The notes beneath the pieces were generated by a model. It saw only the letters and a program-made list of their open reading frames with translations. It had not been told where the DNA came from and ran no database searches. A stretch of 10,453 nt of DNA from 20CM-2-65-7 sp035943355. GTDB lineage: Bacteria; Gemmatimonadota; Gemmatimonadetes; Gemmatimonadales; GWC2-71-9. This document shows positions 6,290-10,453 of the stretch, piece by piece (position 1 is the stretch's first letter; every line of letters begins with the position of its first letter). The DNA is taken from NCBI GenBank assembly GCA_035943355.1, contig DASZCG010000205.1, forward strand, positions 1 to 10,453. Direction: 5' to 3'. The translations under genes and the position numbers were made by a program.

Positions 6290-6697
6290 TTACCGTTTGC
6301 TGAACTGGAACCGCTTCCGGGCACCAGCACGGCCCGGCTTCTTCCGCTCCACGGCGCGCGGATCGCGCGTCAGGAGACCCTGCTCTCTGAGTTTCTTCCG
6401 ATGCCGATCATCCGCGAGCACCAGCGCCCGCGCGATTCCCAACCGCATCGCACCAGCCTGACCCGTCAATCCGCCACCCACGACGCGCGCCTTCACGTCG
6501 AACGCGCCCAGTGTGTCGGTCGCGGTGAACGGCTGCTGAATGTGCGACACGAGCGACGGCCGGGGGAAATAGTCGCCCAGTGTGCGCCCGTTGATGCTCC
6601 ATTTGCCCGATCCCGGCGTCAGATACACCCGCGCGATGCCCAGCTTGCGGCGGCCGATGGCGTGCCAGCGCAGCTCCGGAGTGATCCCCGAGCTCAT
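6290..6697 (-). CDS. rpsI: 30S ribosomal protein S9
   Basis: Small-subunit head protein whose C-terminal tail reaches the P-site tRNA anticodon. The 135 residues show the family sequence AIGRRKLGIARVYLTPGSG (13-31), the glycine-rich GGGLTGQAGAMRLGIARAL (74-92) and the canonical ending R-D-P-R, ERKKPGRAGARKRFQFSKR. The terminal S-K-R is the tRNA-contacting tail and is intact. The ATG at 6697 overlaps the rplM stop by four bases (ATGA) and gives a normal-length protein. The same frame stays open back to 7096 across rplM, but that extension has no S9 similarity and I reject it. The pair rplM-rpsI is nearly universal in bacteria and is expected to share one transcript. Confidence 0.97.
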   Translation of the reverse strand: MSSGITPELRWHAIGRRKLGIARVYLTPGSGKWSINGRTLGDYFPRPSLVSHIQQPFTATDTLGAFDVKARVVGGGLTGQAGAMRLGIARALVLADDRHRKKLREQGLLTRDPRAVERKKPGRAGARKRFQFSKR

Positions 6698-7137
6698 TTG
6701 GCCTCCACGGCAACCAGCGGCGTTGGCTGCTGCGCCGCGTGCGGATGCTCGGGACCGGCGTATACCTTGAGCATCTGCTTCACGTGTTGGCGTGACAACG
6801 TCGTTTTCGGCAACATCCCCCACACCGCCTTCTCGATCACACGCTCGGGATGCTTGCTGAACACCTTGCTCACCGGCGTAAACCGTTCGTGGCCCATGTA
6901 CCCCGTGTGCCGGAAATAGCGCTTCTGCTCCGGCTTGCGACCGGTCAGGTGCACCTTCTCGGCGTTGATGACGATGACGAAGTCTCCGCCGTTCGTGTGC
7001 GGCGTGAACGTCGGCTTGTGTTTGCCGCGGAGCACCTGCGCAATGCGGCTGGCCAGCCGGCCGAGCGGCTGATCCGCCGCGTCGACGAGCCACCACCGGC
7101 GCTCGATGTCCTCTTTCCGCAACACGAATGTCTTCAT
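6694..7137 (-). CDS. rplM: 50S ribosomal protein L13
   Basis: Early-assembling protein of the large subunit. The 147 residues are typical in length and show RRWWLVDAADQPLGRLAS (13-30), ranging into GKHKPTFTPHTNGGDFVIVINAEK, the RYFRHTGYMG segment and MLPKTTLSRQHVKQMLKVYAG near the end, all standard L13 features. The ATG at 7137 gives the classic M-K-T-F start. No Shine-Dalgarno is visible: the eight bases before the ATG are not purine-rich, and beyond them lies the 7-base repeat array (7146-7180). Translation may therefore start without a canonical site, or depend on leader structure. It overlaps rpsI by four bases. Its promoter must lie in the 120-base gap or further upstream within the carboxylase block; I cannot identify one. 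Confidence 0.97.
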   Translation of the reverse strand: MKTFVLRKEDIERRWWLVDAADQPLGRLASRIAQVLRGKHKPTFTPHTNGGDFVIVINAEKVHLTGRKPEQKRYFRHTGYMGHERFTPVSKVFSKHPERVIEKAVWGMLPKTTLSRQHVKQMLKVYAGPEHPHAAQQPTPLVAVEAK

Positions 7138-7145
7138 GCCCAGTG

Positions 7146-7180
7146 CAGGTGTCAGGTGTTTGGTCTCAGGTGTTCGGTCT
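7146..7180. repeat. 7-base tandem repeat upstream of rplM (five units)
   Basis: Five consecutive 7-base units occupy exactly 35 bases on the plus strand: CAGGTGT three times (7146-7152, 7153-7159, 7167-7173), with two diverged units (7160-7166 and 7174-7180) that share GGTCT. The period is unbroken, so this is a true short tandem array with point changes. Confidence 0.75.
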
Positions 7181-7189
7181 ATCCCACAT

Positions 7190-7217
7190 ACCTAACCCCA
7201 GGAACCCAACACCTGGT
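7190..7217. repeat. Inverted, diverged 7-base repeat array upstream of rplM
   Basis: Four 7-base steps beginning ACCTAAC, then CCCAGGA, ACCCAAC and ACCTGGT resemble the reverse complement of the CAGGTGT family at 7146-7180. The array is more diverged than its partner. CAACACCTG (7207-7215) is complementary to the CAGGTGTT at 7153 and 7167, making the whole 7146-7217 region a large imperfect inverted repeat. Confidence 0.5.
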
Positions 7218-7257
7218 TTTAGGCAGACGCGAACTTTAATCGGGGCGTAACGCTCTG

Positions 7258-7788
7258 TCAACTCGAAGGTTCCGCGACTTTCACCGGGCCGAGTGTGACC
7301 AGTGGCGCTCCCTTCTCGACCCGCTGGCCCGCTGCGACGTGAACCTGCTCGACGACCCCGCGACTGTGCGCGCGGAGCTCGTTTTCCATCTTCATGGCCT
7401 CGACGACCACCAAGCCGGCTCCCGCGACGACTTCCTGTCCCACCGCTACCTCTACCCGGACGACGAGCCCCGGCATCGGCGCTCTCACGACCCCGCCAGC
7501 CGTCACTTTACGCCCCTGGCCCGTGAGTGCCTCGATCTGCCGCGACCGGTCGTCCTGCACCTCGACTTCCAGCCGCTCACCCGCTGCGCCCATGGCCCAA
7601 CGCCGGCCATCGTTGTCGAGCCGCTGGCAAGCGACAGTCCAGGAGTCCTTGCCAAGGAGCAGATGAATGAGCGGTGTGCCGGGGATCGCCGCCCAATGGG
7701 CTTCCATCCGGTCGCCGTCAACGGTCACGGCACCGCCATTGACGTGGATGATGTAGGTGCGGCCGCGGAGCGTGACGTGATATTTCAT
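7258..7788 (-). CDS. Biotin carboxyl carrier (biotinyl-domain) protein of an acyl-CoA carboxylase
   Basis: Carries covalently bound biotin between the biotin carboxylase and carboxyltransferase sites of an acetyl-, propionyl- or related acyl-CoA carboxylase. The 176 residues have a C-terminal biotinyl domain (about 100-168) beginning VRAPMPGLV and containing EAMKMEN at 130-136, with K133 as the expected biotinylated lysine. The GQRVEKGAPLVTL end strand is also visible. The first ~95 residues form a separate, beta-rich-looking region that I cannot assign precisely; such N-termini in stand-alone carriers contact the biotin carboxylase subunit. The ATG at 7788 overlaps the methyltransferase stop (ATGA). 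A biotin carboxylase gene lies two genes upstream, which supports a carboxylase role rather than a lipoyl protein. No carboxyltransferase gene is in the window, so the acyl-CoA substrate is undetermined. Confidence 0.9.
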   Translation of the reverse strand: MKYHVTLRGRTYIIHVNGGAVTVDGDRMEAHWAAIPGTPLIHLLLGKDSWTVACQRLDNDGRRWAMGAAGERLEVEVQDDRSRQIEALTGQGRKVTAGGVVRAPMPGLVVRVEVAVGQEVVAGAGLVVVEAMKMENELRAHSRGVVEQVHVAAGQRVEKGAPLVTLGPVKVAEPSS

Positions 7789-8999
7789 GCGGCCTCCAGC
7801 ACCGCTACGGTCTCCACCTGCGCCGTCTGCGGAAAGAAATCGAATGCTCGCACCGCGCGGATCACGTAATTCACGTTCAGTCGCGAGAGGTCGCGCGCCA
7901 GTGTGGCCGGGTCACACGCGATGTAGACGAGTTTCGCGACTGGCTCGGCAGTCAAGCGCAGCGTCACATCCCAATGCAGTCCTGCCCGCGGCGGGTTGAC
8001 GACGACGGCGTGCGGGGGCGGCAGGCTCGCCAGCACATCTTCGGCACGCGCGGCGATGAAGCGCGCGGCCGGCAAGCGGCCACGGCCCCAATTCACCGCT
8101 GTCTCATCGGCGTCGACACTCACGACGCTCGCGCCCGCTTCGATAAGGAGCGCCGCGGTGTCGCCGATCCCACCGTAGAGGTCCCACACCGTTTGGCCCC
8201 GCACGTCGCCGAGCTGATCGACCGCCCAGCGCCGGGCGATGACCCCCATGCTGGGATTCACCTGCTCGAACGCGGTCGCGGGAAACCCTGTTGCCGGCCC
8301 CGCAACGACTCGCGCCGCACCGTCCACCTGTTGCCACCAACAGACGAGGTCCGCTGCGCCCAACCCCCAGCGCAGCTCCTCGGCGTTGCGCCAGGGTTCC
8401 CCTGACGACTCGGCGATGACATGGCGAGCGCCTTCGCGATCGAGCCGCAGCGTGAGCCGCGTCAGCGGCTGCGGCAGCAGCGCGAGCTGGCCGCGCAATT
8501 CCCGCCACAACGCCATGAGCCTGAAATCGGTGATGTGACAGTCGGCGAGAGGAAATACGAAGTTGGGCCGATCGAAGGGATGGAGTCCGACCGTCGTCTT
8601 CGCCACCATGGATATTCTCGCCAGGTACCGCCACTCCTCGAGCGCTTCGACGATTTCCGGGTCCTCGATCTCGAGTTTTCCGATCCGCCGTAACGCATCA
8701 CCCACGATCGCGCGCTTCGCGCTGAGCTGTGCGTCGTACGCGATGTGCTGCAGCTGGCAGCCACCGCAGTGATCGTGCACATAGTGCGGACACGGTGGCC
8801 CGACGCGCACGGGACTCGCCGCGATGATCTCGCCGACTTCGGCGCGCGCAAATCGCCGGTGTCCCTCGAACGATCCCTCGCGCATCCGGACCCGGTCTCC
8901 GGGGGCGCTGCGTGGCATGAAGACGACTCGCCCATCCTCGAGTCGCCCCACTCCGTCCCCGCCTGCCGCGATGCGCGTGATCGACACGATGTCGCTCAC
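7785..8999 (-). CDS. RNA 5-methyluridine methyltransferase, TrmA/RlmC/RlmD family with TRAM domain
   Basis: S-adenosylmethionine-dependent enzyme that methylates C5 of a uridine in 23S rRNA or tRNA. From the GTG at 8999 it has 404 residues. A TRAM RNA-binding domain (about 1-60; GGDGVGRLEDGRVVFMP at 13-29) leads into the [4Fe-4S] cysteines C70, C78, C81 (CGGCQLQH) and C154. The methyltransferase half has FEQVNPSM (244-251), the SAM loop DLYGGIGDT (273-281), VNPPRAG (334-340), the catalytic cysteine C362 in ACDPATLARD, and FFPQTAQVETVAVL near the end. The ATG at 9044 would add 15 residues that look non-homologous, while the GTG at 8999 overlaps the carboxylase stop as GTGA and begins just before the TRAM domain, so I prefer it. 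RlmD-like architecture is clear; the target base (for example 23S U1939 or U747) cannot be fixed. Its position between two carboxylase subunit genes is unusual. Confidence 0.92.
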   Translation of the reverse strand: MSDIVSITRIAAGGDGVGRLEDGRVVFMPRSAPGDRVRMREGSFEGHRRFARAEVGEIIAASPVRVGPPCPHYVHDHCGGCQLQHIAYDAQLSAKRAIVGDALRRIGKLEIEDPEIVEALEEWRYLARISMVAKTTVGLHPFDRPNFVFPLADCHITDFRLMALWRELRGQLALLPQPLTRLTLRLDREGARHVIAESSGEPWRNAEELRWGLGAADLVCWWQQVDGAARVVAGPATGFPATAFEQVNPSMGVIARRWAVDQLGDVRGQTVWDLYGGIGDTAALLIEAGASVVSVDADETAVNWGRGRLPAARFIAARAEDVLASLPPPHAVVVNPPRAGLHWDVTLRLTAEPVAKLVYIACDPATLARDLSRLNVNYVIRAVRAFDFFPQTAQVETVAVLEAA

Positions 9000-10453
9000 T
9001 CGAGCTCGCCCCGGAGACCCATGCGCCTGCTCTCGATCACCCATGCCGACGGCCCGTCCGGCCCGTCCCGCCCGTCTCGCCCGTCTCGCCCCCCTCGCCC
9101 GCCCGTTCGCTCCCGTTGCTCGTCAGCCTCCAGCGCCGCGGCGACCGCCAGGGCCCGTTCCAATCCCGGCTGTGGTGGCGCCGAGAGGACTCGCGCGCCG
9201 GCGCGCTCGAGATACGTGATGTCGAGCTCGCCGCGCAGGAACTCGGGATCGTCCATCACGCGCACATGAAATGGCTGGCTCGTCGGCAGCCCGACGACGA
9301 TCAGCTCGCCCAGCGCGCGACGCATGCGCTGGATCGCGATGTCGCGCGTTTCTCCCCAGGCGATGAGCTTGGCCAGCAACGGATCGTAGAACAGCGTCAC
9401 TTCGTTGCCCGCCTCGACACCGGCATCCCACCGGATCCCGGGGCCGCTCGGCACGCGCAGATACTCCAGCACGCCCGTCGCAGGGAGAAAATCGTTGAAG
9501 GGATCTTCGGCGGTGATGCGGCACTCGATCGCATGGCCGCGGGGGTGCAGCGGCGTGCCACCGACATGCACGCGCATCGGCTGCCCGGCCGCGATGCGCA
9601 GCTGCTCGCGCACCAGGTCCACGCCGTACACCACCTCGGTGACCGGATGCTCGACCTGAATGCGCGTGTTCATCTCGAGGAAGAAAAACTCGCCGGCCGG
9701 CGTGAGCAGAAACTCGATCGTGCCGGCGCTGATGTAACCGACCGCACCGGCGGCCGCCGTCGCCGCTTCGCACAGCCGGCGCCGCAGCGCCGGCGACACC
9801 GCGACCGAAGGGGCTTCTTCAATCAGCTTCTGATGGCGCCGCTGGATGCTGCACTCGCGCTCCCCCAGCGCGACCACCCGGCCGTGGCGATCGGCCAGCA
9901 CCTGAACTTCGATGTGCCGCGGGCGCTCGAGATACTTCTCGATGTAGATGCTGCCGTCTCCGAACGCCTTCAATGCCTCGCGCCGCGCCGCCTGGAACGC
10001 GTCTTCCACGTCCTGTTCGGCCCGCACCAGGCGCATTCCCTTCCCGCCCCCGCCGGCTGCCGCCTTCAGCAACACGGGATACCCGATCCGCTTTGCCTCA
10101 CGACGCGCATCCACCGGGTCGCGCAGCGGCGCCGCCGTGCCCGGGACGACGGGCACTCCGGCGGCCTGCATGCGGCGGCGCGCTTCCGTCTTGTCGCCCA
10201 TGGCGCGGATGGCCCCGGCAGGCGGCCCGATGAAGATCAGTCCCGCGTTGGCGCACGCCTCGGCGAACGGGGCGCGCTCGGACAGGAATCCGTACCCGGG
10301 ATGTACCGCCTGGCAGCCGCTGTCGCGCGCGGCCGCGATGAGCTTGCCGATGTCGAGATACGAGTCGGCGGCCGGCCCGGCGCCGAGCAGCACGGCGGCG
10401 TCGGCCTGGCGCACGTGCGGTGCCAGCCGATCCGGCGCCGAATAGACCGCCAC
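8996..10453 (-). CDS. accC: Biotin carboxylase subunit of acetyl-/acyl-CoA carboxylase (N-terminus cut by window edge)
   Basis: Carboxylates biotin on its carrier protein using ATP and bicarbonate, the first half-reaction of acyl-CoA carboxylation. 485 codons are present. The reading frame enters from the right edge at V-A-V-Y-S, which in the family follows about 28 residues of the first beta strand (usual I-A-N-R-G-E-I-A start), so only those are missing; the GTG at the very edge is not the start. Visible: HPGYGFLSER (about 51-60), the ATP-grasp glycine loop GGGGKGM, RECSIQRRHQKLIEEAPS, FLEMNTRIQVEHPVTE with its catalytic Glu/Arg cluster, and the C-terminal domain with IECRITAEDP, FYDPLLAKLIAWG and LGELIVVGLPTS. 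After the domain ends near FLRGELDITYLE there is a tail of about 60 residues with an RDG tandem repeat. It could equally serve a propionyl-CoA type enzyme. The stop overlaps the next gene by GTGA. Confidence 0.93.
   Translation of the reverse strand: MAVYSAPDRLAPHVRQADAAVLLGAGPAADSYLDIGKLIAAARDSGCQAVHPGYGFLSERAPFAEACANAGLIFIGPPAGAIRAMGDKTEARRRMQAAGVPVVPGTAAPLRDPVDARREAKRIGYPVLLKAAAGGGGKGMRLVRAEQDVEDAFQAARREALKAFGDGSIYIEKYLERPRHIEVQVLADRHGRVVALGERECSIQRRHQKLIEEAPSVAVSPALRRRLCEAATAAAGAVGYISAGTIEFLLTPAGEFFFLEMNTRIQVEHPVTEVVYGVDLVREQLRIAAGQPMRVHVGGTPLHPRGHAIECRITAEDPFNDFLPATGVLEYLRVPSGPGIRWDAGVEAGNEVTLFYDPLLAKLIAWGETRDIAIQRMRRALGELIVVGLPTSQPFHVRVMDDPEFLRGELDITYLERAGARVLSAPPQPGLERALAVAAALEADEQRERTGGRGGRDGRDGRDGPDGPSAWVIESRRMGLRGELE
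9051..9104. repeat. 9-base tandem repeat in the 3' end of the biotin carboxylase gene
   Basis: Six consecutive 9-base steps. The first two (9051-9068) are exact copies of GGCCCGTCC, the next two (9069-9086) are exact copies of CGCCCGTCT, and the last two are diverged. Being a multiple of three, it encodes an in-frame Arg-Asp-Gly run (GGRDGRDGRDGPDGP) in the protein tail. It lies 52 bases before the gene's stop, in a region beyond the conserved enzyme domains. Confidence 0.8.

Larger units (their letters stand above)
7138..7257 (-). promoter_or_regulatory. rplM leader / intergenic region carrying inverted 7-base repeats
   Basis: This is the longest gap in the window. In reading order it holds about 34 bases of unique sequence (7257-7224), where any core promoter would have to lie, and then repeat arrays up to 8 bases before the rplM ATG. 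I find no clear -35/-10 pair and no terminator for the preceding carrier gene. The mRNA could form alternative hairpins: the segment at 7215-7205 is complementary, with one mismatch in 11, to both 7177-7167 and 7163-7153. Confidence 0.4.

Noticed and set aside
6274..6303. Possible promoter before rpsB (TTCAGC, 18-base spacer, AATACT)
   Set aside because: Only three and four of six bases match the usual consensus and the first box is in the coding end of rpsI; matches this weak are expected by chance.
6290..7096. Longer S9 reading frame beginning inside rplM
   Set aside because: The extra 133 residues are the wrong frame of rplM; the ATG at 6697 gives a normal S9 and a standard four-base overlap.
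7146..7217. CRISPR-like array before rplM
   Set aside because: The repeats are contiguous 7-base units with no spacers, and no cas genes are near.

Overview
This window is a G+C-rich (about two-thirds by eye) stretch of bacterial chromosome. Every gene I can support lies on the minus strand, so the biological reading order runs from base 10453 down to base 1. The content is almost entirely housekeeping. The order rplM-rpsI, rpsB-tsf-pyrH-frr-uppS-cdsA-dxr-rseP is a widely conserved bacterial arrangement. Base composition, gene order, the ~200-residue EF-Ts and the stand-alone biotin carrier gene next to rplM fit a Gemmatimonadota-like bacterium. That placement is inference from general familiarity, not a search result.

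Layout in reading order. (1) 10453-7258: a biotin-dependent carboxylase block. It holds the biotin carboxylase subunit (cut at its N-terminus by the window edge), an RNA 5-methyluridine methyltransferase of the TrmA/RlmD type, and a small biotinyl carrier protein, joined by GTGA and ATGA four-base overlaps. (2) 7257-7138: a 120-base gap largely filled by degenerate 7-base tandem repeats in both orientations, forming the rplM leader. (3) 7137-6290: rplM and rpsI, ATGA-coupled. (4) 6289-6191: the rpsB leader, with an inverted repeat and a tiny possible uORF. (5) 6190-5303: rpsB, with a long charged tail. (6) 5302-5219: an intergenic hairpin with a T-run that looks like an intrinsic terminator or attenuator between rpsB and tsf. 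(7) 5218-1: tsf, pyrH, frr, uppS, cdsA, dxr and rseP with no spacing at all. Junctions are abutting (TAG|GTG), ATGA, TGATG, TGATG, ATGA and a 10-base overlap. rseP runs off the left edge.

Functionally the block joins translation (L13, S9, S2, EF-Ts, ribosome recycling factor, an rRNA/tRNA uracil methylase) to envelope precursor supply: UMP kinase, undecaprenyl diphosphate synthase, CDP-diacylglycerol synthase, the first committed MEP isoprenoid enzyme (Dxr), a site-2 protease for envelope stress, and the first half-reaction of an acyl-CoA carboxylase.

I did not find a new defence, mobile or biosynthetic system. The signals not explained by ordinary annotation are: three short-period tandem arrays (7-base inside dxr, 7-base in the rplM leader, 9-base at the 3' end of the carboxylase gene), mutually exclusive hairpins possible in the rplM leader, the terminator-like hairpin inside the rpsB-tsf operon, and the RNA methylase translationally coupled between two carboxylase subunit genes. 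I recognised no tRNA, rRNA, CRISPR array or insertion sequence.
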